NCBI RefSeq assembly: GCF_007786235.1
Contig: NZ_VNFK01000011.1
Coordinates: 1-64,000 of the forward strand
From: Paenarthrobacter nitroguajacolicus
Lineage (GTDB): Bacteria > Actinomycetota > Actinomycetes > Actinomycetales > Micrococcaceae
Reading direction: 5' to 3'
DNA: 64,000 nt
This document shows positions 50,780 to 59,531 of the stretch, in pieces (position 1 is the stretch's first letter; the number at the start of each line of letters is the position of its first letter). The position numbers were made by a program, and so were the translations under genes. The notes beneath the pieces are model-generated. The model did not search any database, was not told the origin of the DNA, and saw nothing but the letters and a program-made list of their open reading frames with translations.

Positions 50780-52896
50780 TTCGCGTCCTCCTTCAAGTGG
50801 CTGGCCCAGTAGTGGTCGGCATCGTCACCGTTTGCGGAGTCAACCGAAGAAACCGTGGTGAGGACCAGCTTCTGGTGGGGATCGGCGTCGGGTCGCAGTG
50901 AGCGGGCCGCGAAGCGGTCGCCCGTTGCGAAGTCCCGGGGCGACGGGACGGTGCCGGGAATCTGGTGCAGCCGGACGGCGTCGGCCTCAATGGAGAGCAC
51001 GGCGCCCAGCAGACCCCGGGTGTACTCGTGTTTGGGGTTCTGCAGGAGTTCGGAGGCTCGTGCGGATTCCACCACCTGGCCGGCGTACATGACGGTGATG
51101 CGATGCGCTAAGGAAGCCACCAGCGCGAGGTCGTGGCTGACGAATACCATCGCGAAGCCGAGCTGTTCGCGCAGTTCGTTGAGGAGGTCCACCACCTGCT
51201 TCTGGACTGTGACGTCCAAGGCTGTCGTGGGCTCGTCGGCAACAACGATCTTCGGCGAACGGGACAGGGCCATAGCGATCAGCACGCGTTGACGTTGCCC
51301 GCCGGAGAGCTCATGCGGGTAGCTGGCGAGGGTCCGGACGGGATCCAGCTTCACCATCTCCAGCAGCTCGGTAGGAGTCTTGCGGCCACCACGCTTAGTG
51401 AGCTGTTCGAGTTGGTCTTTGATCTTCATGGACGGATTCAAGGAGCTCAAGGCGTCCTGGTAGACCATGGCGATCTGCTCGCCGCGGAGGCCCTCGTAGG
51501 CCTTGACGTTACTGTGCTTGGTGTTCGGATCCAGCAACTCCTTGCCGTCGAACGTGATGGAGCCGGTGACTTGGGCTGTCTTGGGGAGCAGCCCCATGAC
51601 GGCCAGAGAGGTGATGGACTTGCCGCAACCGGATTCGCCCACCAGGCCCATCGTTTCGCCTTCGCGGACGGTGAAGGACACATTGTCCACGATCGCGATG
51701 TCGCCGAAGCGGCCCGGGAAGCGGATGGACAGGTTCTTCACCTCAAGGACATTGCGGGCCTCGGGAGAAACCTGCGGGAGGCGATCGGTGCGCTTGGCTT
51801 CAATGGCTGCGAGCAGTTCCAGCTCACGGTCCAGCAGGAGGTGCGGGTTCGCGGCTGCGAGTCGGACGTCGGTGAGCACGGCTGCCTGGCCGCCGTCGGA
51901 CGTCAGGTCACCGCTGGTAGCCGGCCGGACGCCGTCGAGCTCGTGTTCCTCAACAACGGAGGGCTGGGCCACGGAGGTTGCAACCTGTGCATCGATAGCA
52001 ACGGCGGCTGTAGTACCGTCGTCGTCCTTTACTACGGGCGCACGGCGTAGTTTCGGGTTCACCATGGCGTCGGTGAGGCCCTCGGCGAGGATGTTCAGGG
52101 ACAGCACAGTCAGGAGGATGGTCAAGCCCGCGAAGGTGGTGGCCCACCAGCCGCCGGACAGCACCAGGTTGCGTCCGTAGGAGATCACGTTGCCCCAGGA
52201 CGGTGCAGGGTCCTGAACGCCGGCGCCGAGGAAGGACAGCGAGGCTTCCAGGATGATGGCGTCGGCCACCATGACCGTGGCGAACACCAGCACGGGAGCG
52301 GCGGTGTTGCGGACGATGTGCTTGACCAGGATGTAGAAGCGGCCGGCACCGATGACGCGCTCGGCACGGACGTAGTCTTCACCGTATTGTGCCAGCACGT
52401 TGGCGCGGACCACGCGGGCCAGTTGCGGGGTGTAGATGATGGCGATCGCGATGATGATGGTGGGGACCGAGTTGCCGAACGCCGCCAGCAGCACGGCGGC
52501 CAGGGCGATGCCCGGGAACGCCATGAGGATATCCATGAGTCGCATGATGATCTCGTTCACGGACTTGCTGGACGTCGCGGCGAAGGAGCCCAGGAGCGCA
52601 CCGGCGAGGATCGCCAGGCCAACCGCGCCCAGGCCGATCAGGAGCGACGATTGTGCGCCGAACAAGAGGCGCGAGAAGATGTCGCGGCCCAGGCGGTCGG
52701 TGCCGAAGAAGTGTTCAGCACCCGGCGGCGTGGCCGGAATGAACGTTTCCAGGGGATCGTGAGGTGCAATGATCGGCGCGAAAATGGCCGCCAGGACAAT
52801 CACAATGAGGAAGAGCAGGGCGATACGGGAGCCCCAGGGCAGGGCCTTGAAACGTATGCCTGGGGCACTTAGCCGTTCTGCGAGCTTGCTGCGCAT
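50776..52896 (-). CDS. fused ABC permease (DppC) and ATP-binding protein (DppD)
   Basis: 706 residues. Residues 1-290 are a DppC-type permease with six helices (HFFGTDRLGRDIFSRLLFGA near 60-80, EAA loop EDYVRAERVIGAGRFYILVK, LSFLGAGVQDPAPSWGNVI). A roughly 85-residue acidic/Ala-rich linker follows (290-375). Residues 375-706 are a full ATPase: GLVGESGCGKSITSLAVMGL, LSGGQRQRVLIAMALS, IVVADEPTTALD, FVSHDLALVASLAHRI. The ATPase would be tethered to the membrane domain. It is flanked by the DppB-type permease (3-nt gap) and the DppF-type ATPase. Confidence 0.93.
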   Translation of the reverse strand: MRSKLAERLSAPGIRFKALPWGSRIALLFLIVIVLAAIFAPIIAPHDPLETFIPATPPGAEHFFGTDRLGRDIFSRLLFGAQSSLLIGLGAVGLAILAGALLGSFAATSSKSVNEIIMRLMDILMAFPGIALAAVLLAAFGNSVPTIIIAIAIIYTPQLARVVRANVLAQYGEDYVRAERVIGAGRFYILVKHIVRNTAAPVLVFATVMVADAIILEASLSFLGAGVQDPAPSWGNVISYGRNLVLSGGWWATTFAGLTILLTVLSLNILAEGLTDAMVNPKLRRAPVVKDDDGTTAAVAIDAQVATSVAQPSVVEEHELDGVRPATSGDLTSDGGQAAVLTDVRLAAANPHLLLDRELELLAAIEAKRTDRLPQVSPEARNVLEVKNLSIRFPGRFGDIAIVDNVSFTVREGETMGLVGESGCGKSITSLAVMGLLPKTAQVTGSITFDGKELLDPNTKHSNVKAYEGLRGEQIAMVYQDALSSLNPSMKIKDQLEQLTKRGGRKTPTELLEMVKLDPVRTLASYPHELSGGQRQRVLIAMALSRSPKIVVADEPTTALDVTVQKQVVDLLNELREQLGFAMVFVSHDLALVASLAHRITVMYAGQVVESARASELLQNPKHEYTRGLLGAVLSIEADAVRLHQIPGTVPSPRDFATGDRFAARSLRPDADPHQKLVLTTVSSVDSANGDDADHYWASHLKEDAK

Positions 52897-52899
52897 GAG

Positions 52900-53856
52900 C
52901 TATACCGTCCTGATTCGGGGGTTGATGAGCAGGTAGAGAAGGTCCACCACGATGTTCACCAGAACGAAGGTGACGGAGATGGTGAGCACCACGCCCTGGA
53001 CCAGGTTGACGTCCAGGTTGGTGATGCCGTTGAGGATCAGCTGGCCCATGCCGGGCAAGGCGAAGATCATTTCAATCACGACGGCGCCGCCCAGCAAGTA
53101 GCCGACGCGGAGTCCCAGCACGGTCACCGGAGTGACGAGCGCGTTGCGGAGGACGTTCTTGGAGACCACCTCGCGATAGGGGACACCATTGCCGATGGCG
53201 GTTCGGACGTAGTCGCGGTCCAGTTCTTCCACCATCGAGGTCCGGACCACGCGGATCAGCGATGCCGACACGGGAATGCCGAGTGCCAAAGCCGGGAGGG
53301 CCATCGAGTTGAGCCAACCGCCGAAGCCTGATTCCGGCGTCGCAATACCGCCCGAAGGGAACATTGGGTTCTCACCCAGGGCGAACCACTGGATGAGCAG
53401 GATGCCGAGCCAGAACGACGGCGTGGCAATCGCGGCAATGGAGAAGACGCGAACCAACTGGTCCTGCCACTTGTCGCGGTAGAGCGCGCCGAGGATGCCG
53501 AAGGCAAGGGACAACACGATGGCGATGAGGACGCCCAGGAAGGTCAGCTGCAGCGTCAGGGGGAACGCCGAGCCGATCATGGAAGCCACCGACTTGGCCG
53601 GCGGGGTGGTGACGCCGAGGTCGAACTGCAGGAGCTTGCCGAGGAATCGGAAGTACTGCAGGACCAGGGGGTCGTTCAGGCCATTGTCCTGGCGGTACTG
53701 CTGCTTCGCTTCTTCGCTTGCGCCGTCACCGAGGGCGGAGCTTGCCTGGTCGCCGGGAGCGGCCTGCAGGACGAGGAAGACGAGCAACGTAATGCCCAGG
53801 ATCATCAATGGCAGTGCTGCAAGCCTGCGGCCAAGCAGACGCAATATCGTGACCAA
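52900..53856 (-). CDS. ABC transporter permease, DppB type
   Basis: 318 residues. First helix LAALPLMILGITLLVFLVLQ, the outside loop with YRQDNGLNDPLVLQYFRFLG, EAA-type loop YVRTAIGNGVPYREVVSKNVLRNAL near 212-236, and a C-terminal helix VDLLYLLINPRIRTV. Six helices are predicted. It is the first membrane component of the nan-locus importer, downstream of the binding protein, with a REP-like hairpin in between. Confidence 0.93.
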   Translation of the reverse strand: MVTILRLLGRRLAALPLMILGITLLVFLVLQAAPGDQASSALGDGASEEAKQQYRQDNGLNDPLVLQYFRFLGKLLQFDLGVTTPPAKSVASMIGSAFPLTLQLTFLGVLIAIVLSLAFGILGALYRDKWQDQLVRVFSIAAIATPSFWLGILLIQWFALGENPMFPSGGIATPESGFGGWLNSMALPALALGIPVSASLIRVVRTSMVEELDRDYVRTAIGNGVPYREVVSKNVLRNALVTPVTVLGLRVGYLLGGAVVIEMIFALPGMGQLILNGITNLDVNLVQGVVLTISVTFVLVNIVVDLLYLLINPRIRTV

Positions 53857-53889
53857 TTTGTTCTCCGGTTGGTTGGTGGTGCTGGTTGC

Positions 53890-53942
53890 GGGGCCCGCTC
53901 TGCGGGTTCTGTGGGGGTTTTAGGCCGCAGAGCGGGCCCGGC
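53890..53942. repeat. REP-like hairpin, copy 3
   Basis: Left arm GGGGCCCGCTCTGCGG (53890-53905) and right arm CCGCAGAGCGGGCCCGGC (53925-53942) pair almost perfectly. It belongs to the same family as 41307-41357 and 42150-42200. It lies inside the transport operon between the binding protein and permease genes. There it could shield the 3' end of the binding-protein mRNA and allow a higher level of that protein. Confidence 0.8.
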
Positions 53943-53956
53943 AACGCGAGGGGTGC

Positions 53957-55579
53957 TTAGGCCGTGCGTCCGACGTCGACGAACGACAGACCGGTGGTGG
54001 GGAGCGGCTGGAAGCCGTTGAGCTTCTTTTCGTCCCAGGCGCTGGGCAGTTGACGGTGGAACACCGGGTACAGCGGAACTTCGTCCGAGACCATGTCCAC
54101 GATTTCGCCGACGATCTTCTTGGCTTCGTCTCCCGAAGCCTGCGATCCCTTGTCCATGAGCTCCTGCAGCTTGGTCCGCTCGGGGGTGGTCCAGAAGGCA
54201 CGCTTGTCCATCCAGGTTGCACCCGAGTAGAACCAGCTCAGGAGGAGGTCCGCGTCGTTGCCGAAGACCGAGGGATCGCCGGGGGCTGCCACCACGGAGA
54301 AGTCGCCCTTGCCAACACGGTCGCTGTACAAAGCGCCGGACTGGAGGCTCTTGACCGTCACCTTGACACCGGGGATCTTGTTCCAGGATTCGAGGATCAG
54401 TGGGGCCACATCCTTGACCCAGGCGGTGTCTGTGGTGAGGAGTTCGAACTCGAGGCTTGTGACGCCGGCCTGCTTCAGGAGTTCTTCGGCCTTGGAGGAG
54501 TCGAAGCCGTAGACGTTCTTTGCCTTGACGTAGTCCGGGTGGCCTTCCTGGAAGTAGGAGGTGGCAGCCTTGGCATTGCCGAACAGTGCCTTCTTGATGA
54601 TGGCTTCCTTATCCAGGCCGTAGTGCAGTGCCTGGCGGACCAGCTTGTTGTCGAACGGGGCCTTGGCGCAGTTGAACATCAGGAACAGCAAGCCGAAGGA
54701 CTGAACGGACTCCACCTTGACCTTGGACTTCAGCCCGTCGACATCCAGGTAAGGAACGTCTTCGATCGCCTGGACGCGGCCGGACTGGACAGCCGTGACG
54801 CGGGCTGCGGCATCGGAGAGCAGCAGCCAGTTCATGCCCTTGGCCAGTGCAGGCTTGGGGCCGTTGTAGTCGGCGAAGGCTTCGAAGACGATCTTGTCGT
54901 CCTTGACGGCCGAGATGAGCTTGTAGGGACCCGAGCCCACCGGCGAGGCGTCGAAGGCCTTCAGGTCTGTGGCCAGGGCCTTGGGGACGATCTTGACCAC
55001 CGAGATGCGTGGGCCGAAGCCCGGGAAGGCGTACTTCAGGGTGAACTCAACCGTCTTCTCGTCGAGCGGCTTGACGTCCTGAATGAAGGGGATGAACTGA
55101 GAGAACAGGGACTTGTTCGCCGGGTCCATCACACGGGTGAAGGAGAAAGCGACGTCTTCGGTGGTGACGGGGGAGCCGTTGTGGAACTTGGCGCCGTCGC
55201 GAATGGTCACCTGGTAGGTGGTGTCGTTGATCTTCTTGGGATCCGACGCAGCAAGGGCGTTGTAGGGCTGGCGGGTTGCCGGGTGCAACTCGATGAGGCC
55301 TTCGAAGATATGCAGGTTGGCTGCCATGGGCGTGGCCCCGGAGGAGCTCAGGGGATCGAAGCCAGTGGAGAGCGCGTAGGAAATGCCTGCCTCGATGATG
55401 AGGTCCTTGTTCACTGCAGCAGTGTTCGTTGCGTTGCCGGTGGTGGTGCTGGCAGCGCCGCCGCACGCAGAAAGGGTTGCCGTGAAGGCGGCTGCTGCAC
55501 CAACTGCGCCGCTTAGCTTCAGGAAGTTCCGGCGGCTGGCGTCGTTGACCAGCGGCAGGCTTTGGATCGTCTTGCTCAT
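53957..55579 (-). CDS. Tat-type substrate-binding lipoprotein of the nan-locus importer (SBP family 5)
   Basis: 540 residues from ATG 55579 (ggtgagg about 8 nt upstream); longer in-frame starts are unlikely because the signal peptide begins here. The signal has a twin-arginine motif ([10 protein letters not shown] near 15-24) and a lipobox (LSACG near residue 38), so it is probably a Tat-exported lipoprotein. SBP family 5 landmarks follow: [38 protein letters not shown] near 118-137, [20 protein letters not shown]. In the context of nanA/nanK/nanE the ligand is probably sialic acid. Dpp-type sialic acid importers are known, such as Sat in Haemophilus ducreyi and SiaEFGI in Corynebacterium glutamicum. 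Confidence 0.9.
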   Translation of the reverse strand: MSKTIQSLPLVNDASRRNFLKLSGAVGAAAAFTATLSACGGAASTTTGNATNTAAVNKDLIIEAGISYALSTGFDPLSSSGATPMAANLHIFEGLIELHPATRQPYNALAASDPKKINDTTYQVTIRDGAKFHNGSPVTTEDVAFSFTRVMDPANKSLFSQFIPFIQDVKPLDEKTVEFTLKYAFPGFGPRISVVKIVPKALATDLKAFDASPVGSGPYKLISAVKDDKIVFEAFADYNGPKPALAKGMNWLLLSDAAARVTAVQSGRVQAIEDVPYLDVDGLKSKVKVESVQSFGLLFLMFNCAKAPFDNKLVRQALHYGLDKEAIIKKALFGNAKAATSYFQEGHPDYVKAKNVYGFDSSKAEELLKQAGVTSLEFELLTTDTAWVKDVAPLILESWNKIPGVKVTVKSLQSGALYSDRVGKGDFSVVAAPGDPSVFGNDADLLLSWFYSGATWMDKRAFWTTPERTKLQELMDKGSQASGDEAKKIVGEIVDMVSDEVPLYPVFHRQLPSAWDEKKLNGFQPLPTTGLSFVDVGRTA

Positions 55580-55610
55580 AGGGTGCCTCACCATTCGCGT
55601 TTCGTGGGTT

Positions 55611-55631
55611 ATCGGATGTAGGACGTCCGAT
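55611..55631. promoter_or_regulatory. inverted repeat before the binding-protein gene, candidate GntR operator
   Basis: ATCGGA-N9-TCCGAT, 32 bp upstream of the binding-protein start. Its left end ATCGGATGT recurs inverted at 55795-55803 before the regulator gene. This is a good candidate for the site of the divergent FadR-type regulator. Confidence 0.5.
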
Positions 55632-55794
55632 GCTCGTATGGAAACTGTAAGGGCGGTCACAACGGAACGTCAAGTGAGAAAGGGCGCCTGGGTTTCCGCC
55701 GCGCGCCTGGCGGTTTGCCGGCTGCGGCCGGTCCGTGGTGGAAATCTCAGCAAGATCTGAGGAAATCCTTATCCATACCTATCAAGGAGGTGGG

Positions 55795-55812
55795 ACATCC
55801 GATATTGTATGT
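55795..55812. promoter_or_regulatory. second candidate operator site, before the GntR gene
   Basis: ACATCCGATATTGTATGT contains the inverted copy of ATCGGATGT and is itself flanked by ACAT/ATGT. It lies about 100 bp before the regulator start and may serve autoregulation. Confidence 0.45.
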
Positions 55813-55912
55813 TGCGAGTCACTCATTCTGCGGTGGGCACTAAGCTCGCCTCAATATTAACACCGCACCGTTCCGCGTTCCTGTGGAGTGGTGCATTGGC
55901 AAGGAGAGCGCC

Positions 55913-56641
55913 ATGACAACTTCCGGTGTAGTTCCGCAGGCGCGGTTCAGTGCACAGGCCCGGCTGCGTGCATTGCAGTCGGACATTATGGAATTGATCC
56001 TCGAGCGTGAGCTCGAGGCAGGCGATCCATTGCCGACGGAAAGCGAGCTGTCGGTAGCCCTTGGCGTGGGCCGCAACACGCTTCGCGAGTCCCTCAAGGT
56101 GCTGCAGGCTTTGGGCGTGATCGAGATCCGGCATGGCTTTGGCATGTTCGTGGCGCCGAGCAACTTCGATGCCTTGGCTGATGGGCTGACGTTCCGCGGC
56201 CGGCTCTCGCTTCGCCATCAGGGGCTCGAGGCGCTGCAGTTGGTTGACGTGCGCCAGGCGCTGGAGTCGGGGCTGATTGGCTCCTCCATGGATGTCATGA
56301 CCAAGGAACAGCTGGCATCCATCGAGGAAGCTGTGAAGCAGATGGAAGAGCTGGCAGCCGCAGGCGAAAACTTCGTGGCCGCCGACGCCGAGTTCCACCG
56401 GCGCCTGTTCGAGCCACTCAACAACGAACTCCTGATCAACCTCATGGGTGTTTTCTGGAAGGTCTACCGGAAGATCCATGTGGAGATCGGCCCGGGCAAC
56501 GAGGACCTGGTCAAGACGGCCGCCATGCACCGCAGCATCTATGCCGCTGTCGCCGCGGGGAACAAGGTCTCGGCCTCGGAACTCCTCAACCGGCACTTCG
56601 ATGGAATCCGCCGCCGCATCGGCGAGGCAGTAGGGGACTGA
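55913..56641 (+). CDS. FadR-subfamily GntR regulator, probable sialic acid regulator
   Basis: 242 residues from ATG 55913 (aaggaga upstream). The N-terminal GntR winged helix is DIMELILERELEAGDPLPTE then LSVALGVGRNTLRESLKVLQ, followed by GVIEIRHGFGMFVAP. The FCD ligand domain (about 90-235) has VDVRQALESGLIG, the metal-type acidic/His residues in ADAEFHRRLFEPLNNELL and AMHRSIYAAVAAG. It is divergent from the importer operon with 333 bp between the starts. NanR of E. coli belongs to the same subfamily, which supports a role in controlling this locus. Confidence 0.88.
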   Translation: MTTSGVVPQARFSAQARLRALQSDIMELILERELEAGDPLPTESELSVALGVGRNTLRESLKVLQALGVIEIRHGFGMFVAPSNFDALADGLTFRGRLSLRHQGLEALQLVDVRQALESGLIGSSMDVMTKEQLASIEEAVKQMEELAAAGENFVAADAEFHRRLFEPLNNELLINLMGVFWKVYRKIHVEIGPGNEDLVKTAAMHRSIYAAVAAGNKVSASELLNRHFDGIRRRIGEAVGD

Positions 56642-56659
56642 ACCCTCCGCGCTTAACGC

Positions 56660-56703
56660 AAGGGCCGCCGTCGTACTTTTCATAAAGTACGACGGCGGCC
56701 CTT
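56660..56703. terminator. bidirectional hairpin terminator between GntR and TetR genes
   Basis: A perfect 20-bp inverted repeat: AAGGGCCGCCGTCGTACTTT (56660-56679) and its complement (56684-56703), with a 4-nt loop. It separates two convergent genes. Nineteen bases of the left arm recur at 60494-60512. Confidence 0.85.
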
Positions 56704-56719
56704 CCGTTTTCGCGGCGGT

Positions 56720-57349
56720 CTACCTGCCGGTGCCCCGCCAGCCGGCCACCAGGACATTGCGCAGGTGGTCGTAACGGAACTCGTTGATGTTCGGCAACTC
56801 GGACAGGGAGGCGATGCGGTGCGGGAGCGCAGTGCCTGTCAGTGCGCCGACTCCGAACAAGTAGGCCCATTCGTGGAAGCCGGGGGGTTTGTCCGGCAGC
56901 GCTGTGCGCATGACGTGGATGAAGTCCCTGGCCATGGGGTCGAAGTACTCTGCGAGGATGCCCCGCTCATGGGCTGCGGGATCTGAGGCTTCCCGGAGGA
57001 CGAGCCGTGCGAACAGTTTCCCGCCGGCGGTTTCCTGGGCCTTCAGCGTGGGCAAGAGGAAAGCGTCAACGATCCTTTCCACTGCGTCGGAAGCCGCAGT
57101 GTCCACCTTCAGCACTTCGCGCCGGCGTTCCTCATTGAGGTGTTGGTACCGCGCGAAGACAGCTCTGTAGAGGTCCAGCTTGGTGGCGAAATGGTAGATC
57201 ACCAGCGGGGCCGTGGTGCGGATCTCCTCCGCAATGGCGCGCATGGTGGTGGCCTCGAATCCCCGGTCTGCGAACATCTCCAAGGCCACGTCCAGGATTT
57301 GTTCGCGGCGTCGCGTGCCAGCGGTGTTTCCCTGCACTTCAGTCGACAT
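56720..57349 (-). CDS. TetR/AcrR-family regulator divergent from the MFS-cyclase-FAH operon
   Basis: 209 residues from ATG 57349. HTH: RREQILDVALEMFADRGFEATTMRAIAEEI with PLVIYHFATKLDLYRAV, TetR type (IYHFATK). A longer ligand-binding C-terminal domain follows, with a hydrophobic FHEWAYLFGVGALTG. It faces the MFS gene with 156 bp between the starts; that gap has two 24-bp direct repeats. It probably represses the transport and degradation operon until a substrate binds. Confidence 0.9.
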   Translation of the reverse strand: MSTEVQGNTAGTRRREQILDVALEMFADRGFEATTMRAIAEEIRTTAPLVIYHFATKLDLYRAVFARYQHLNEERRREVLKVDTAASDAVERIVDAFLLPTLKAQETAGGKLFARLVLREASDPAAHERGILAEYFDPMARDFIHVMRTALPDKPPGFHEWAYLFGVGALTGTALPHRIASLSELPNINEFRYDHLRNVLVAGWRGTGR

Positions 57350-57394
57350 GACTCTCACCCTATCGGTCCCTCCCTGGCCAGGTTGCTGTGGCCG

Positions 57395-57459
57395 TTGACA
57401 CAAACTGAATGGGTGTATAAATTCTAACCCAACAGAAACTGAACGGGTGTCTAAGTTCT
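57395..57459 (+). promoter_or_regulatory. promoter with two direct repeats before the MFS operon
   Basis: A TTGACA (57395-57400) is followed by tataaattc (57416-57424), a plausible promoter. Two 24-bp units with 21 matches lie at 57402-57425 and 57436-57459; both read AAACTGAAYGGGTGT and then MTAARTTCT. The 34-bp step, about three helix turns, would place bound proteins on the same face. Likely operators for the divergent TetR. Confidence 0.6.
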
Positions 57460-57505
57460 GTTTTCGGCTCGGGCACCGTCGCCCGCTTCAGAAGGGATCT
57501 CCACA

Positions 57506-58753
57506 ATGAAACGTGGAACCAAGTGGTTCATCCTTATTGGGTCGTTCATCATCTATCTTTTCGACGCACTCGAAATCGCAGTGCTGTCCTTTGCCCTCCC
57601 CGCCATCAGCGCCGAGATGGCCCTCACTCCCGTCGCCGGCGGTCTGCTGGCAACGGCCACGCTGCTCGGCATGGGGTGTTCGAGTGTTCTCACCGGCTGG
57701 ATAGCAGACAACCGCGGCCGCCGGGTTGCCCTTATCGCGTCCATGGTGGTCTTCGTGGCGTTGACCTCCGCGCTGTTCGTCGTCCCGAACTACGCAGTGT
57801 TCGTTGCCTTGCGCTTCCTGGCGGGCATCGGGCTTGGGGGTGTGTGGTCCGTTCTTTCGACGTACATCGTGGAAACCTGGCCCGCCGAACAACGCGGGCG
57901 CGCGGTGGCGTTCGTCCTCGCTGCCTATCCCCTGGGCGGGGCGAGCGCAGCTCTCGTAGCAGGCGTCTTCATGCCCGATTGGCGGTTGCTGTTCCTGGTG
58001 ACCGGGCTGTCTGCCCTCCTGCCACTGCTGATGGTGGTGTTCTTCTTCCCGGAGTCCACAGCATGGCTGCAGGAACGTGCGGCACGGCAATCCAGCAGCA
58101 ACAGCGGCAACGTCACCGCCAAGGAGCTCTTCACCGGGACCTATCGACGCCGCACCATCGTTGCCACGCTGGCTGCCATCTGCGCCTTCGTCGGCTTCTA
58201 TGGCGCGTCCACCTGGATGCCGAGCTACCTGTCCACCGAACGTGGCTTGGACCCCCGCCAAGTGGCGCTCTTCATGACCGTCCTCAACCTCGGGATGTTC
58301 TTGGGCTACATCGTCTTCGGCTGGATCGCGGACAAGATCGGCCGCCGCAACGCCATCATTCTCTCGTTGGCCGGGACTGGCCTGCTGATGCCGCTTTACG
58401 GACTGGTCACCAACCAGTCCGCCCTGCTCTGGATGGGTCCGCTGTACGCATTCTTCATGACGTTCGCCGGGCTTTTCGGGTCCTACCTGGGGGAGCTCTA
58501 TCCCACCAGGATCCGCACCACCGGGGCTGGATTTTGCTTCAACATCGGACGCGGAGTCGCAGCTTTCGCTCCCCTTGCCATGGGCGGGATTGCAGCCTCC
58601 TGGGGATTCTCCTCCGGGCTCATCCTCTCAGGTGTCGTCTTTTTGATCGGAGGCGCGCTCATGCTCCTCCTGCCGCAAACCCACCAAGGCTCCCTCTCCC
58701 AGGAGGCTGCCGCCAATCAACACGCTTCAAAGGAACCCGCACGTCATGCCTAA
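57506..58753 (+). CDS. MFS transporter, aromatic acid:H+ symporter/sugar-porter type
   Basis: 415 residues with twelve predicted helices. Family marks: LFDALEIAVLSFALPAI near 13-29 (the D of the first helix as in PcaK/BenK-type carriers), WIADNRGRRVALIASMVVFV near 66-85, PESTAWL near 185, and the second-half repeat WIADKIGRRNAIILSLAG near 272. It is translationally linked to the cyclase gene (8-nt overlap). The substrate is probably an organic, perhaps aromatic, acid degraded by the following two enzymes. Confidence 0.88.
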   Translation: MKRGTKWFILIGSFIIYLFDALEIAVLSFALPAISAEMALTPVAGGLLATATLLGMGCSSVLTGWIADNRGRRVALIASMVVFVALTSALFVVPNYAVFVALRFLAGIGLGGVWSVLSTYIVETWPAEQRGRAVAFVLAAYPLGGASAALVAGVFMPDWRLLFLVTGLSALLPLLMVVFFFPESTAWLQERAARQSSSNSGNVTAKELFTGTYRRRTIVATLAAICAFVGFYGASTWMPSYLSTERGLDPRQVALFMTVLNLGMFLGYIVFGWIADKIGRRNAIILSLAGTGLLMPLYGLVTNQSALLWMGPLYAFFMTFAGLFGSYLGELYPTRIRTTGAGFCFNIGRGVAAFAPLAMGGIAASWGFSSGLILSGVVFLIGGALMLLLPQTHQGSLSQEAAANQHASKEPARHA

Positions 58754-59531
58754 ACTCGTAGACCTCTCCGTTAGCCTCATGGCGAACATCGCCTCGGACC
58801 CACCCGGGCTCACGCCATCCATCGACTACTTCACCCACCAGGAAACAGCCAAGGACCTGGTTTCCTACTTCCCGGGAATGACAGAAGAGGACCTTCCCGG
58901 GCAGGAAGGCTGGGCCATTGAGCGCGTCGTTGCCACCACCCACACTGGCACCCACCTGGACGCGCCGTACCACTATGCGTCCACCATGGATGGGGGAGCC
59001 CGCGCCATCACCATCGACGAAGTTCCGCTGGAGTGGTGCTACGGCCGCGGGGTGAAATTGGATTTTCGGAGCTTCGAGGACGGTTACGTCGTCACCGCAG
59101 CTGACGTCGAGGCCGAGCTCGGCCGCATAGGCCACGATCTTGCCCCGGGCGACATCGTGGTGGTCAACACTGCAGCCGGCACCCGCTACGGTTTGGACGA
59201 TTACCTCTCCACAGGCTGCGGAATGGGCCGCGAAGCTACGCTCTTCCTCACCAGCCGCGGTGTGCGCGTCACCGGAACGGATGCCTGGAGCTGGGACGCT
59301 CCCTTTATCCATACAGCGAAGAAGTACGTGGAGACCGGGGACAATTCGCTGATTTGGGAAGGCCACAAAGCCGGCATGGAAATCGGCTACTGCCACATCG
59401 AGAAGTTGCACAACCTGGAGGCACTACCGGCAACCGGATTCCAGATCTCCTGCTTCCCGGTAAAAATTCACGGAGCGTCAGCCGGGTGGACCCGGGCTGT
59501 GGCAATTCTTGAGTCGGGGGATGACGCGTGA
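58746..59531 (+). CDS. cyclase-family (kynurenine formamidase-like) metal hydrolase
   Basis: 261 residues. It carries the metal-binding signature HTGTHLDAPYHY near residues 66-77 (HxGTHxDxPxH form), LKLDF-like VKLDFRSF, GDIVVVNTAAGTRYG near 135-150 and GVRVTGTDAWSWD near 175. Family members open amide or lactone rings or cleave formamides. It overlaps both neighbours (8 nt with MFS, 4 nt with FAH), so the three proteins are made together. Confidence 0.88.
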   Translation: MPKLVDLSVSLMANIASDPPGLTPSIDYFTHQETAKDLVSYFPGMTEEDLPGQEGWAIERVVATTHTGTHLDAPYHYASTMDGGARAITIDEVPLEWCYGRGVKLDFRSFEDGYVVTAADVEAELGRIGHDLAPGDIVVVNTAAGTRYGLDDYLSTGCGMGREATLFLTSRGVRVTGTDAWSWDAPFIHTAKKYVETGDNSLIWEGHKAGMEIGYCHIEKLHNLEALPATGFQISCFPVKIHGASAGWTRAVAILESGDDA

